A stretch of DNA of 64,000 nucleotides. Source: an uncultured Paracoccaceae bacterium. Lineage in GTDB: Bacteria > Pseudomonadota > Alphaproteobacteria > Rhodobacterales > Rhodobacteraceae. The position numbers and the translations under genes are program-made. Below are positions 19,680 through 29,695 of the stretch, piece after piece. Where the stretch lies: the NCBI GenBank assembly GCA_947503965.1, contig CANNFU010000014.1, positions 1-64,000 on the forward strand, in the 5' to 3' direction. Each line of letters begins with the position of its first letter. Positions within the stretch are counted from its first letter, which is position 1. Below the pieces are notes generated by a model. It was not told where the DNA came from, did no database searches, and was given only the letters and a program-made list of their open reading frames with translations.

Positions 19680-19792
19680 GTGCGTTTTCCTTTGGTCACA
19701 AGGTTTCTTTGCGAAACTCGAACCAATTACGCAGCACGTCCGGAAATTATTCTTTCGTTAAGGAATTTTTTTGACCACTTGTTCAAACAAAT

Positions 19793-19815
19793 GGGCCGCG
19801 CATGACGCGCGGCCC
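19793..19815 (-). terminator. Terminator of acs
   Basis: GGGCCGCGC / GCGCGGCCC pairs over 9 bp around a 5-base loop, 45 bases beyond the acs stop. On the minus strand it is followed by ATTTGTTTG, a T-rich tract. Confidence 0.75.
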
Positions 19816-19859
19816 TTGTCTTTTATGACAAACCTGCAATCCAGGTTTTATGAACTGTT

Positions 19860-21818
19860 CTAATGCTTGTTCATCCGGTTTTCGATCAGGTCGTCCACCA
19901 CAGACGGATCGGCAAGGGTAGAGGTATCACCAAGTGCGCCGTAATCATCCTCGGCAATCTTGCGCAAAATCCGCCGCATGATCTTGCCCGACCGCGTCTT
20001 CGGCAGGCCGGGCGCCCATTGGATCAGATCCGGCTTGGCAATCGGGCCGATTTCGGACCGAACCCAAACCTCAAGCTCTTTGCGCAGTGCGTCCGAGGAT
20101 TCTTCCCCGTTCATCAGGGTAACATAGGCGTAGATCCCCTGCCCCTTGATATCATGGGGATAGCCAACGACCGCAGCCTCCGCCACTTTGGCGTGGGCGA
20201 CCAGGGCGCTTTCCACCTCAGCCGTGCCCATCCGGTGGCCCGAGACGTTGATCACGTCATCCACACGGCCCGTGACCCAGTAATCGCCGTCAAGATCGCG
20301 TTTGCAGCCATCGCCCGAGAAATAATAGCCTGCATAGTCGCCAAAATACGTCTTCTCAAACCGTTCATGGTCGCCCCACACGGTCCGCATCTGGCCGGGC
20401 CAGCTGTCAGCGATGCACAAGACACCTTCGACGTCATTGCCATGGATCTCTTCACCCGTGGTTGGTTCAAGAACGACCGGCTTCACCCCGAAGAATGGCG
20501 TTTGGGCCGCGCCCGGTTTCAGCGTCGTAGCACCCGGCAGAGGGGTCAGCATATGGCCGCCGGTTTCGGTCTGCCAGAACGTATCAACGATGGGGCAGCG
20601 CGCGCCGCCAACAACGTTATAGTACCAACCCCATGCCTCTGGATTGATCGGTTCGCCAACAGAGCCAAGCAATTTCAGAGAAGACAGATCGTATTTCTTG
20701 ACCCAGTCGTCGCCTGCGCCCATCAGCGCACGAATGGCTGTGGGTGCGGTGTAGAACTGGTTCACCTTGTGTTTTTCGCAAACCTGCCAAAATCGGCCCG
20801 CGTCAGGATACGTTGGCACGCCTTCAAACATGATCGTCGTGGCGCCATTCGCAAGCGGGCCGTAGACAATATAGCTGTGTCCCGTGACCCAGCCCACATC
20901 CGCCGTGCACCAGAAGATATCACCATCATGATAGTCAAACGTATATTGCTGCGTCATCGCGGCATAGACCAGATAGCCGCCGGTCGAATGGACAACCCCC
21001 TTGGGCTGCCCCGTAGAACCGGAGGTGTATAGGATGAACAGCGGGTCTTCGGCATTCATCTCTTCTGGCGGGCAATCGGCGGCGACCTTATCTTCCATCT
21101 CGTGCAGCCAGTAATCGCCATCCCCGCGCCACGCGATCTGCTGGCCGGTCCGTTTCACCACGAGGCACTTGCAGTCATGCATGACATTGATCAGCGCCTG
21201 ATTGACGCTGTCCTTGAGGTTGGTCACCCGCCCACCGCGCGGCGCTCCGTCCGCTGTGATCACTACCTTGGCGTCACAGGCATTGATCCGGGCGCCCAAC
21301 GCTTCGGCTGAAAAGCCCGCGAAGACGATGGAATGGATCGCCCCGATCCGCGCACAGGCCAGCATTGCATAGGCCGCCTCGGGGATCATCGGCAGGTAAA
21401 GCACCACGCGATCCCCTTTTCTGACACCCAATTCCTTCAGCACATTCGCCATCAGCGATGTCTTTTCGTGCAACGTGTTGTAGGTGATGTGAACTGCCTC
21501 ATCATCGGGGCTGTCAGGTTCCCAGATGATGGCGGTCTGATCACCGCGGGTTTCCAGATGCCGGTCAATGCAATTGGCGCTGACATTCAGCGTGCCATCC
21601 TCGAACCATTTGATATCGATATTGCCGGGGGCAAAGCTGGTATTCTTCACCTTCGTAAATGGCTTGATCCAGTCAATGCGCTTGCCATGTTCGGCCCAGA
21701 ACCCCTCAGGATCAGTGATTGAGGCCTGATACATCGCCTCATACTTGGCTTTGTCGGCATGTGCATTTGCAGCCATCTCGGCTGATGGTGCATAGGTTCC
21801 GGCTGGCTGGTCGGTCAT
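19860..21818 (-). CDS. acs: Acetyl-CoA synthetase
   Basis: This is the AMP-forming acetate-CoA ligase, which activates acetate in the cytoplasm. The P-loop-like motif [15 protein letters not shown], the GEPINPEAW region and the C-terminal [14 protein letters not shown], whose Lys is the acetylation-controlled catalytic residue, are present. ATG 21818 gives 652 aa, the normal Acs length, and follows GGGGGAC; an in-frame ATG at 21989 adds 57 non-family residues. It has its own terminator. Confidence 0.96.
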   Translation of the reverse strand: MTDQPAGTYAPSAEMAANAHADKAKYEAMYQASITDPEGFWAEHGKRIDWIKPFTKVKNTSFAPGNIDIKWFEDGTLNVSANCIDRHLETRGDQTAIIWEPDSPDDEAVHITYNTLHEKTSLMANVLKELGVRKGDRVVLYLPMIPEAAYAMLACARIGAIHSIVFAGFSAEALGARINACDAKVVITADGAPRGGRVTNLKDSVNQALINVMHDCKCLVVKRTGQQIAWRGDGDYWLHEMEDKVAADCPPEEMNAEDPLFILYTSGSTGQPKGVVHSTGGYLVYAAMTQQYTFDYHDGDIFWCTADVGWVTGHSYIVYGPLANGATTIMFEGVPTYPDAGRFWQVCEKHKVNQFYTAPTAIRALMGAGDDWVKKYDLSSLKLLGSVGEPINPEAWGWYYNVVGGARCPIVDTFWQTETGGHMLTPLPGATTLKPGAAQTPFFGVKPVVLEPTTGEEIHGNDVEGVLCIADSWPGQMRTVWGDHERFEKTYFGDYAGYYFSGDGCKRDLDGDYWVTGRVDDVINVSGHRMGTAEVESALVAHAKVAEAAVVGYPHDIKGQGIYAYVTLMNGEESSDALRKELEVWVRSEIGPIAKPDLIQWAPGLPKTRSGKIMRRILRKIAEDDYGALGDTSTLADPSVVDDLIENRMNKH

Positions 21819-21991
21819 TCTGTGTCCCCCCATTTGGCTTTTCATATCTGGCATGCTGCTGCGCGCCATCCTCCGCCCCCTATCATCATCAGATTGATCC
21901 GGAATCCAAGCCGCGCTGGCACCTGGGGCGAAATTTATCAAAATCAAAGGCCCCGCTTTCCCGGCGAGCCGGAAGCCAATACACCCCACCT

Positions 21992-22453
21992 ATGAAAGCG
22001 ATTATGATCCTTGGTGCGGCTGTCTGGCCGAACGGCCCCTCGCCAACATTGCGGCGACGCACGCTGCATGCTGCGGCGTTATGGCACGCAGGTCGCGCGC
22101 CTGTGGTCATTCCCTGTGGCGGTTTGGGACAGCACGCACCCACAGAAGCCGCCGCCATGCGCGATCTTTTGGTTGCGGCCAAAGTGCCCGCCAGCGCCAT
22201 CTTGCCTAAGGATCAGTCAACAACAACGCTTGAAAACATTCGCAACGCCCTGCCGCTTTTGCCGGGACGCGATGTGATCATCGTGACCGACAGATACCAT
22301 GCAAAACGCGCGCGCATGGTGGCCACACATTTTGGACTGCGCGCCACAATGGACTGCCCCGCACCTGACAGTTGGCCGATCAGGCATCACATACGCGAAA
22401 CGCTCGCCCTGCCGGCCTATGCGATCAGACTGCGCCGCATACCGCGTTCTTAA
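21992..22453 (+). CDS. YdcF-family (DUF218) protein
   Basis: This 153-aa protein has the DUF218/YdcF fold signature: VIPCGGLGQHAPTEAAAM, an SxxTxENxxN-type segment (STTTLENIRNA) and VIIVTDRYHAKRA. Members are small S-adenosylmethionine-binding-like or envelope-related proteins of uncertain function. It diverges from acs with 173 bp between starts. The ATG at 21992 was chosen because upstream sequence in this frame is antisense to acs. Confidence 0.82.
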   Translation: MKAIMILGAAVWPNGPSPTLRRRTLHAAALWHAGRAPVVIPCGGLGQHAPTEAAAMRDLLVAAKVPASAILPKDQSTTTLENIRNALPLLPGRDVIIVTDRYHAKRARMVATHFGLRATMDCPAPDSWPIRHHIRETLALPAYAIRLRRIPRS

Positions 22454-22519
22454 TCAGTTTTAACCGCCAATTAACCAGTTTCCAGCAGGTTCACGCCCGG
22501 GAAACGAAAAGGGTGCTTT

Positions 22520-23185
22520 ATGCGGTTGTTTGTTATGGTGGTATGCATCTTTGTTCTGCCGTCTGAGATCAAAGCAGGGGCATGGGCACGTGAAAAGGGG
22601 CAGATATTCATCTCGTCCGGTGGGAACTTTCTGCTGTCAGATGGTGCGAAATTGCCGGTGCATTATGATCCGACACTTTATCTTGAATATGGTTTGTCAG
22701 ATTTGCTGACGATTGGTCTGGATTATCACACCGCAGATCAGGGGCGGATTGATACCGGCTTTGTCTTTGCCCGGTTCCCGTTGGGCGACACGACCGGATC
22801 AACGCGCCTGGCCGCCAGCTTGGCCTTTGGTGCGCGTGTGGATGAGTTTAACCCGCTTGAACGTCTTGTCCAAGGCGGCCTGTTCTGGGGTCATGGTTAT
22901 GACAAAGGATGGTATGCTATTGATTTTACAGGAACTTATGGCAATATCGACACGATATTTCGCTCCAAGGCTGATTTTACCTGGGGCTATAACATCAGTG
23001 ACCGCTGGACCACGACATTGCAATTGCAAACAGGTGAGGGGTTCAGCGACGATGTCTATGCCAAGATCAATCCAGCTGTGCTGTTCACCATCAACGACAC
23101 CCACCGCATCAGTCTGGGCGCTGTCAAAGCCCTGACCGGGGATGAGGGCAGCGCGTTGAAGCTGAATATCTGGTCGACGTTTTAG
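22520..23185 (+). CDS. Predicted outer-membrane/periplasmic beta-strand protein
   Basis: This 221-aa protein has a signal peptide (residues 1-19) and alternating aromatic/polar strands (YLEYGLSDLLTIGLDYH, GYNISDRWTTTLQLQTG), and it ends in aromatic Phe (NIWSTF), which fits a small outer-membrane barrel. The ATG follows AAAAGGG. No named family is recognised. Confidence 0.75.
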   Translation: MRLFVMVVCIFVLPSEIKAGAWAREKGQIFISSGGNFLLSDGAKLPVHYDPTLYLEYGLSDLLTIGLDYHTADQGRIDTGFVFARFPLGDTTGSTRLAASLAFGARVDEFNPLERLVQGGLFWGHGYDKGWYAIDFTGTYGNIDTIFRSKADFTWGYNISDRWTTTLQLQTGEGFSDDVYAKINPAVLFTINDTHRISLGAVKALTGDEGSALKLNIWSTF

Positions 23186-23325
23186 GCAAGACGGGTACCG
23201 AGGGATAATGTCAGAGATCCGGGCGTTTGCCGGGCTTGTTCGAAGCACCGCTTTGACGCACCCAGGATAGACCTCAGCTTTGCCTAGGTATTGTGCAAGT
23301 CGCCCTCAAAGCCGAAGGTGCGACC

Positions 23326-24615
23326 ATGGCAACAGAATCGGAATTCTCCTTCACTGCGCTGACCGGTCCGGTGAGACGGCACATCCGGGTGTTTCAGGTC
23401 CATCAGTTTCTTGATCGTTTGGCGATGGGTCTGACGGTTGCCGTTGTTGCATTGGCGTTGACCGATCGAGGCATGGACCTTTTCCAGATTTCGCTACTCT
23501 TTGGCGTCTATTCACTCACAACCATGGCCATGGAACTCCCATTCGGCGGATTGGCCGACACCATTGGACGCAAGCCGGTCTTTCTGGCAGCGGTCGTCGC
23601 CAGCTTGATCTCCCTCGCTCTCTTTCTCTCGACAAGTGATTTCTATGTTCTCGCGCTCTCATTTGCCTTCATCGGTTTTGGGCGTGCACTACGGTCGGGC
23701 ACGCTTGACGCTTGGTTCGTTGAAACCTTCAAAGCCGCGGCACCAAATGTGGATGTTCAGCCCGCTCTGGCCAAAGCGCAATGGGCCAATGCCACGGGCC
23801 TGGCTGTAGGTGCTGTTTTGGGAGGCCTTTTGCCGGATCTCTTTGGCGGGGTGGCGGAGAGACTGCGTTTCAGCATCTATGATGTGTCTTACGCCGCAAG
23901 CGTGGCCGTGATGCTTGGCGTTTTCGTCTACACCCTGTTCATCATCGTCGAACAACCGCGTCCGCTGACCCCCCAAGCGCTGAAACAGGGGTTTTCGGCA
24001 GTACCCCTGGTGATCAAGGACGCTGGTCTTCTCGCCCTGAAGCATCCGGCGCTATCGGTCCTTTTGGCCGCTCTGGCGTTTTTCCTGATGGCAACCAACC
24101 CGGTCGAGGTGATCTGGCCCACCCATGCAAAGCCCATGTTGGAGGAGGGCTATGCAAACACGCTCATTGGTGTCCTGACCGCTGTATATTTCTTCTCCAT
24201 CGCATTTGGCGCGTCGCTGTCTCCGTATATCAGTCGGATTTTCAGACGGCGGCACGCCATGACCCTTGCGGCGGTTTTCAGCTGCCTGGCGGGCGTTCAG
24301 ATCGCATTGGCCTTGCAGGGCGGCATCGCGGGCTTCGTGGCAGTTTTCATCCTCTATTCCGTTCTCCTTGGTGTGTCTGAGACACCAGCCAGCAGTATTC
24401 TACACAAATGCGTCGAAGACCGCCAGCGATCCACGATGCTGTCTCTGCGGTCGCTGATACAGCAACTCGGAGCAGCCTTGGGTCTGATTTTGATCGGGGC
24501 GATCGCCGAGGTCTACTCCACGCCGACAGCTTGGATGGTCAGCGCCATATTTCTTGTCGTGGCCGTGATCCTAATCGGCATCCTCGCCAAACGGCTTGCC
24601 GTAGAGATTGAATAG
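23326..24615 (+). CDS. MFS transporter
   Basis: This 429-aa major facilitator protein has about twelve transmembrane helices. The motif-A loop between helices 2 and 3 reads GGLADTIGRKPVFLAAV. The C-terminal half contains the second-bundle loop RIFRRRHAMTLAAV. The substrate is unknown. ATG 23326 follows AAGGTG; a GTG at 23293 would add 11 residues. It stands alone, 222 bp before the end of the urease locus. Confidence 0.88.
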   Translation: MATESEFSFTALTGPVRRHIRVFQVHQFLDRLAMGLTVAVVALALTDRGMDLFQISLLFGVYSLTTMAMELPFGGLADTIGRKPVFLAAVVASLISLALFLSTSDFYVLALSFAFIGFGRALRSGTLDAWFVETFKAAAPNVDVQPALAKAQWANATGLAVGAVLGGLLPDLFGGVAERLRFSIYDVSYAASVAVMLGVFVYTLFIIVEQPRPLTPQALKQGFSAVPLVIKDAGLLALKHPALSVLLAALAFFLMATNPVEVIWPTHAKPMLEEGYANTLIGVLTAVYFFSIAFGASLSPYISRIFRRRHAMTLAAVFSCLAGVQIALALQGGIAGFVAVFILYSVLLGVSETPASSILHKCVEDRQRSTMLSLRSLIQQLGAALGLILIGAIAEVYSTPTAWMVSAIFLVVAVILIGILAKRLAVEIE

Positions 24616-24837
24616 CGGCCATTTTGTGCGAGATGCGGCATTGCTCAAAAGATGCTTAGCTGCCGTTGCAACCTCGTTGGCATGCCGATCGAAGACGTCG
24701 CGCCAAGAATCCTATCGTATTTGTGAAGGGACGCGCCATCCCGTGTCACCTTGACATGAACAAATCGGTTTGGATGTAAGAAAGACGCCGGATCCATTGT
24801 AATCCCGCGCTAAGCTTTAACCGGACCCTGGCAGGCT

Positions 24838-25446
24838 CTAAAGCCCACCAATCTGGTGCAGCAAATCGCTGACCTCATCAATGCCTTCACCATGGCGCAA
24901 GCTGGCGAAGACGACTGGCAGATCGCCCCGCATGCGTGCCGCATCGCGTGCCATTACTTCAAGCGATGCACCCACATGAGGGGCAAGATCGGTTTTGTTG
25001 ATCACTAATATATCCGACCGCGTGATCGCGGGCCCGCCTTTGCGCGGGATCTCCTCGCCCGCGGCCACGTCGATGACATATACGGTCACATCGGCCAGTT
25101 CCGGGCTGAACGTGGCCGACAGGTTATCGCCTCCGCTTTCGATCAGGATCAGGTCAAGGTCATCATGCCGCGCCCGCATTTCAGCCACTGCTGCAAGGTT
25201 GATGGACGCATCTTCACGGATCGCCGTATGCGGGCAACCGCCGGTTTCGACCCCCATCACCCGATCGGCAGGCAGGATTTGCATGCGCATCAGCGCCTCT
25301 GCGTCTTCTTGGGTGTAGATGTCGTTGGTGATGACCCCAAGGCTGATCTGGTCTTTGAGCTTTGATGCCAAAGCCGCTGTCAGCGTGGTCTTTCCGGCCC
25401 CGACCGGCCCACCAATCCCGACGCGCAAGGGTCCATTTGGTGACAT
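24838..25446 (-). CDS. ureG: Urease accessory GTPase UreG
   Basis: UreG hydrolyses GTP during nickel delivery to apo-urease. The 202-aa protein has the P-loop [13 protein letters not shown] at its start, the nickel-handling [16 protein letters not shown] segment with the conserved C-P-H, and NKTDLAP for guanine specificity. AGGAGG lies 7 bases before the ATG. It is last in the urease locus and abuts the DUF3995 gene. Confidence 0.97.
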   Translation of the reverse strand: MSPNGPLRVGIGGPVGAGKTTLTAALASKLKDQISLGVITNDIYTQEDAEALMRMQILPADRVMGVETGGCPHTAIREDASINLAAVAEMRARHDDLDLILIESGGDNLSATFSPELADVTVYVIDVAAGEEIPRKGGPAITRSDILVINKTDLAPHVGASLEVMARDAARMRGDLPVVFASLRHGEGIDEVSDLLHQIGGL

Positions 25447-25848
25447 TCATGGTCCTCCTAGCAAGACAAAAAGCAACCCACCAGCGACAGCCAGGCAGAG
25501 GGGCGCATAGAATTCCTGGTCATTACCGGCAAAGGGCTGCTCTGGCGTCATTTGTCGCCAGAATTTTGTGTAGGCGATCAGCCCACGCGCCAGAAACACA
25601 ACGAACGCAATCCAAAGCACAAATCGTGTGATCCACATCTGCGGCATCCAAAGCGCCACGATGATGATCAGCAGCCCTGCCACGACCAGAAAACAGGGGA
25701 TCGCGCCGGGCATGCGTGTTACGCCCCTGGCACCGATGACCGTGCGCGCCAATTGCTCTTCATCCCGGATCGGCACCCAGATTTGCATACCCCATAATGC
25801 GTGGATCAAGGCGATCAGCCCCAGAACCAGTGTCAGCAAAACGCTCAT
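25447..25848 (-). CDS. DUF3995-like membrane protein inside the urease locus
   Basis: This 133-aa protein has four hydrophobic helices and no obvious metal-binding motif. It resembles DUF3995 proteins. Its ATG overlaps the ureF stop (ATGA), and its end touches ureG, so it is embedded between two accessory genes and surely co-translated. It lacks the H-x4-D-H signature of NiCoT or HupE nickel permeases, so a nickel transport role is not supported by sequence. Confidence 0.8.
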   Translation of the reverse strand: MSVLLTLVLGLIALIHALWGMQIWVPIRDEEQLARTVIGARGVTRMPGAIPCFLVVAGLLIIIVALWMPQMWITRFVLWIAFVVFLARGLIAYTKFWRQMTPEQPFAGNDQEFYAPLCLAVAGGLLFVLLGGP

Positions 25849-26480
25849 GATCGGAATATCCGCGAATACTGGCCGCTGTGCTGCATTGATGCTGTATCAA
25901 CGGCAAATGTTGCCGATCCGATATCGTCGAGCGAGGCTTGCATGGCCGTTTGTCCGATACTGGCAATCAACGGCGCCAGCCCATGCAAGACCTGTTGTCC
26001 AACGGTCTGTCCCAGCGGCAAAAGCCGCTGTGCGCACTGGATAAGGTTGCTGACAAAGGCCTGTAGCCAAAGGGTCACTGTCGCCTCCATCGGTAAACCG
26101 GCAAGCCCCGCCGCACGGCCCACGGCCACGGGATAGGCCATGTCGGGCAGATCAAGGCCCCAGACCGCGCGCGTTGTTGCGGCAAAGGCGGCCCCTTGTT
26201 GCACCGTTTCCATACGCCTTTCGCGTGAGGGGGCAAGGGCGGCGGCAAGCTCTGCAATTGGTGTTACATCTTCGGTCCCATGTGCTGCACAAAGCAGGAT
26301 CGCGTCGGATCGACCGGCCCCATGCGCCAGCACGGCTTCAAGCCAGTTGGTCAGCGTGTCCGCGTCTGTCACATCCCCGCGTCCCACCGCCCGTTCCAGC
26401 CCATGCGACCAGGCAAATGCCCCCACCGGATAGGCCGGTGACAGCCATTGTGCGAGCGTCAGCAGATCATCAGTGCGCAT
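25845..26480 (-). CDS. ureF: Urease accessory protein UreF
   Basis: UreF, with UreD and UreG, forms the nickel-loading chaperone complex on urease. The protein begins LLTLAQWLSPAYPVGAFAWSHGLE, the UreF hallmark, and is 211 aa long. ATG 26480 lies inside the 3' end of ureE, overlapping it by 11 bp; an upstream ATG at 26594 would read antisense-like residues from ureE. It ends with an ATGA overlap into the DUF3995 gene. Confidence 0.95.
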   Translation of the reverse strand: MRTDDLLTLAQWLSPAYPVGAFAWSHGLERAVGRGDVTDADTLTNWLEAVLAHGAGRSDAILLCAAHGTEDVTPIAELAAALAPSRERRMETVQQGAAFAATTRAVWGLDLPDMAYPVAVGRAAGLAGLPMEATVTLWLQAFVSNLIQCAQRLLPLGQTVGQQVLHGLAPLIASIGQTAMQASLDDIGSATFAVDTASMQHSGQYSRIFRS

Positions 26481-26928
26481 GGGAATGGCTGTGATCGTGG
26501 CCCATCGTGCGCCCATGCCCGTAGGCACCGCCTTCGGGGGTAAACGGCCCGTCAAAATCAACCACTGTCGCCCCGAGTTGTTCGAGCATTGCACGCATCA
26601 CCTTTTCGCGCTGGACCACAATCGCCCCGTCCTCGACCGCGCAGGGCGCATGGCGGTTTCCGATATGCCATGCCAACCGCACCAGATCACCTGTCACGCG
26701 CATCAGCGGCTCGGCGGCGGCCTGCACACGCACATGCCGCCCGTCATCAAGAACAAAAACATTGCCGGCATCGACAGAGGTCGTGTGCGGTAAATCGACA
26801 AGAAACGCCTCTCCGCCATCGGTTGTCAGCCGCTTGCGGCGCAGCAGACGCGCATCATAGGTCAGCGAAACGGTATCCGTCGCGGGCTCATGTGCATGAG
26901 GCAGGATGTCGTGCGAGATCGCTGTCAT
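26470..26928 (-). CDS. ureE: Urease accessory nickel chaperone UreE
   Basis: UreE binds and delivers Ni2+. The 152-aa protein shows LTYDARLLRRKRLTTDGGEAF, the central GNRHAP motif and a histidine-rich tail (MGHDHSHSHAH), the usual metal-binding end. It overlaps the upstream secreted-protein gene (ATGA) and ureF. Confidence 0.95.
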   Translation of the reverse strand: MTAISHDILPHAHEPATDTVSLTYDARLLRRKRLTTDGGEAFLVDLPHTTSVDAGNVFVLDDGRHVRVQAAAEPLMRVTGDLVRLAWHIGNRHAPCAVEDGAIVVQREKVMRAMLEQLGATVVDFDGPFTPEGGAYGHGRTMGHDHSHSHAH

Positions 26929-27521
26929 CTCTGGTCCGCCATGATCTCAAACGCATCATAGGTGAAGATTTCTGGCGGATCATCGCCATCTGCATAAGAC
27001 ACAAGCAGGCCAACGCCCAGTTCCGGCAGATAGTGGATGTCTTCGCGGTAGCTGTATCCGTCGCCCGTATAAAGGAATTCGCCAGGGATCATGTCGTAGG
27101 TGCAGCCCTGATAGCTTACTTGCGTGATCTCACCCCAGCTATGGGTCTGTTTTTCTTTGAAGAAACCGTCCGCGTTCCGCATGCCCACGGCGACGCTCCA
27201 CCTTGCGCCCGGTTGCGGCAGCGGCATCGCATCAGCGCTCATCGGATAGGATGATGTGATGCGCGACTCCGGCACGATTTGTCCGTCTTCAAGATCGGCA
27301 AGCTCGATCACATAAACGCCTTGCCCCAGAAGATTACGCGCATCGTAGCCGTCATCGTAACGTGCGATCAATTCGACCAGTCCGGTTCGGACAGTCCGAT
27401 ATTCCTCAGTCGACCCGTCGCTGAGCGTTGCCTTCACGCCTGTCGGAAGATCCACTGCAGTCGGGCAGTCTGCAAAAGCGGGTGTCGCAAGCACAAAAAC
27501 AGACAGCGCACGTAATAGCAT
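26925..27521 (-). CDS. Secreted/periplasmic protein of unknown function in the urease locus
   Basis: This 198-aa protein has a signal peptide (MLLRALSVFVLATPAFA) and a mature part rich in Tyr, Asp and Gly. No domain is recognised. It starts 6 bases after AAGGGATC and its stop overlaps the ureE start, so it is co-expressed with urease accessory genes; direct involvement is unproven. Confidence 0.78.
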   Translation of the reverse strand: MLLRALSVFVLATPAFADCPTAVDLPTGVKATLSDGSTEEYRTVRTGLVELIARYDDGYDARNLLGQGVYVIELADLEDGQIVPESRITSSYPMSADAMPLPQPGARWSVAVGMRNADGFFKEKQTHSWGEITQVSYQGCTYDMIPGEFLYTGDGYSYREDIHYLPELGVGLLVSYADGDDPPEIFTYDAFEIMADQR

Positions 27522-27593
27522 CGCGGAAGATCCCTTGCTCCATGAAGTCGGGATCAGATTACGCGACGCTGACCGTGATGCAATGCCGAAGGC

Positions 27594-27806
27594 TTAGCCG
27601 TCGTGCCGAAAAAGGTGTTCCGCGACTTGCGCACGGGTCAGACCCTTGGCGGCAAGCTCTGCATCGCTGGTACGGTTGAGTGTTTCGACAGCGGCGTAAC
27701 GTGGGCTGCCAGTGACCAGCCCGCGCAGGGCGTCACCGATCTTGTGAAAAAGCTCCGCGAACATCTCGCGGTTGGAAATCAGTGTGTTGTCGATGTGGAG
27801 TGCCAT
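27594..27806 (-). CDS. Small DUF1127-like protein
   Basis: This 70-aa protein ends with NRTSDAELAAKGLTRAQVAEHLF, which matches the short helical DUF1127 (YjiS-like) motif. Such proteins are small and charged, and in alphaproteobacteria are linked to RNA or stress processes. GAGG precedes the ATG by 6 bases. It lies between ureC and the secreted-protein gene. Confidence 0.75.
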   Translation of the reverse strand: MALHIDNTLISNREMFAELFHKIGDALRGLVTGSPRYAAVETLNRTSDAELAAKGLTRAQVAEHLFRHDG

Positions 27807-27922
27807 TTTGAGCCTCGTGAATGCGAATATCTGTCCTCCCTCACGGGCAACTAGGTCGCTCGCGCGGCCGCAACAATATCGGATTCTGCAAAGCCCCTAT
27901 GCGTTGCGTGCATTGATCCTGA

Positions 27923-29683
27923 TCAGAACAGAAAATACCGCTGCGCCATGGGCAGTTCGCTGGCTGGTTGGCAGGTCAACAGTTCACCATCTGCACGCAC
28001 TTCGTAGGTTTCGGGGTTCACCTCGACCTGTGGCATCGCGTCGTTGAGTTTCAGGTCCGCCTTGCCGATGCCGCGCGTGTTCACCACAGGCAGCGTTTGC
28101 TTGGCCAGCCCGAGCGTTTCGCCGATCCCGGCATCCTGCGCTGCTGCACTGACAAAGGTCACTGCGGAGTGTTCGACAGACCGTCCGTAGGCCCCGAACA
28201 TGGGCCGCGTGTAAACCGGTTGCGGCGTCGGAATGGATGCATTCGGATCACCCATTTGCGCGCAGACGATTGTGCCTGCCATCAGCACCATTTCTGGTTT
28301 GACCCCGAAGAATGCGGGGTTCCAAAGCACCAAATCTGCGCGTTTGCCCTCTTCGACCGATCCGACATGTGCAGACAGCCCATGCGCGATTGCCGGATTG
28401 ATCGTGTATTTTGCGATGTAGCGGCGGACGCGCAGATTGTCGTTGTCGCCGGTTTCCTCGGCCAGCGCCCCACGCTGGACCTTCATCTTATGCGCCGTTT
28501 GCCAGGTGCGGATGATCACTTCGCCGACGCGCCCCATCGCCTGACTGTCGGACGCGATGATGCTGAATGCGCCCATATCGTGCAGAATATCCTCGGCCGC
28601 GATGGTTTCGCGCCGGATGCGGCTTTCGGCAAAGGCCACATCTTCGGGGATGGATTTATCGAGGTGATGACACACCATCAGCATATCCAGATGTTCGTCC
28701 ACCGTGTTGACGGTGAACGGTCGCGTGGGATTGGTGGAGGACGGCAACACGTGGCTTTCACCGCAAATCTTGATGATATCAGGGGCATGTCCGCCCCCTG
28801 CCCCTTCGGTATGGAAGGCGTGGATGGTGCGGCCCTTCATGGCGCCAACGGTGTTTTCCACAAACCCGCTTTCGTTCAACGTATCGGTGTGGATCATCAC
28901 CTGAACATCCCAAGCATCCGCAACGCTCAGGCAGTTGTCGATGGCTGCAGGGGTCGTTCCCCAGTCTTCATGCAGTTTCAGGCAGGACGCCCCCGCAAGC
29001 ACTTGTTCCTCCAGCGGAGCCGGGAGCGACGCGTTCCCTTTACCCGCAAAGGCAAGGTTCATCGGAAACGCATCCGCGGCCTGCAGCATCCGCCCGATAT
29101 GCCAGGGGCCCGGCGTACAGGTTGTGGCTAAGGTCCCGTGCGCCGGACCTGTGCCGCCGCCGATCATCGTGGTCAGGCCGGAATGCAGCGCATCTTCGAT
29201 CTGTTGCGGGCAGATAAAATGGATGTGGCTGTCGATCCCACCGGCAGTCAGGATACGGCCCTCGCCGGCAATCGCCTCGGTCCCCGGGCCGATGATGATG
29301 TCGACGCCGGGTTGTGTGTCCGGGTTGCCCGCCTTGCCGATCTTGACGATCTTGCCATCCTTCAAACCGACATCAGCCTTGATGATCCCGGTCCAGTCGA
29401 CGATCAGCGCATTCGTGATGACCGTATCCACCGCCCCTTCGGCACGGGTCGCCTGAGACTGCCCCATCCCGTCACGGATGACTTTACCCCCGCCGAACTT
29501 GACCTCTTCACCATAAAGAAGGGCGTTATTGCCAGAGCCACCTGTGCTGGCTGCCCCGGCGTTCTCCGCCGTCAGATCCCGCTCAACCTCGATAAACAGC
29601 TCGGTATCGGCGAGCCTGACACGATCCCCCACAGTAGGGCCAAACATTGCGGCGTAATCCGCGCGAGAGATCGTGGCTGGCAT
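27923..29683 (-). CDS. ureC: Urease alpha (catalytic) subunit
   Basis: UreC carries the dinuclear nickel site that hydrolyses urea to ammonia and carbamate. Nickel ligands are visible: [11 protein letters not shown] (two His), the carbamylated Lys in [34 protein letters not shown] and the Asp of [13 protein letters not shown]. The flap MVCHHLD and the C-terminal AQRYFLF are intact. At 586 aa it is about 19 residues longer than the 567-aa Klebsiella enzyme because of an extra Gly/Ala/Ser/Asn segment between VERDLT and [11 protein letters not shown]. Confidence 0.98.
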   Translation of the reverse strand: MPATISRADYAAMFGPTVGDRVRLADTELFIEVERDLTAENAGAASTGGSGNNALLYGEEVKFGGGKVIRDGMGQSQATRAEGAVDTVITNALIVDWTGIIKADVGLKDGKIVKIGKAGNPDTQPGVDIIIGPGTEAIAGEGRILTAGGIDSHIHFICPQQIEDALHSGLTTMIGGGTGPAHGTLATTCTPGPWHIGRMLQAADAFPMNLAFAGKGNASLPAPLEEQVLAGASCLKLHEDWGTTPAAIDNCLSVADAWDVQVMIHTDTLNESGFVENTVGAMKGRTIHAFHTEGAGGGHAPDIIKICGESHVLPSSTNPTRPFTVNTVDEHLDMLMVCHHLDKSIPEDVAFAESRIRRETIAAEDILHDMGAFSIIASDSQAMGRVGEVIIRTWQTAHKMKVQRGALAEETGDNDNLRVRRYIAKYTINPAIAHGLSAHVGSVEEGKRADLVLWNPAFFGVKPEMVLMAGTIVCAQMGDPNASIPTPQPVYTRPMFGAYGRSVEHSAVTFVSAAAQDAGIGETLGLAKQTLPVVNTRGIGKADLKLNDAMPQVEVNPETYEVRADGELLTCQPASELPMAQRYFLF

Positions 29684-29695
29684 ATAGGTCTCCGA

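Noticed and set aside
25447..25848. DUF3995-like protein as a nickel permease
   Set aside because: It lacks the histidine/aspartate helix motif of NiCoT or HupE permeases and has only four helices.
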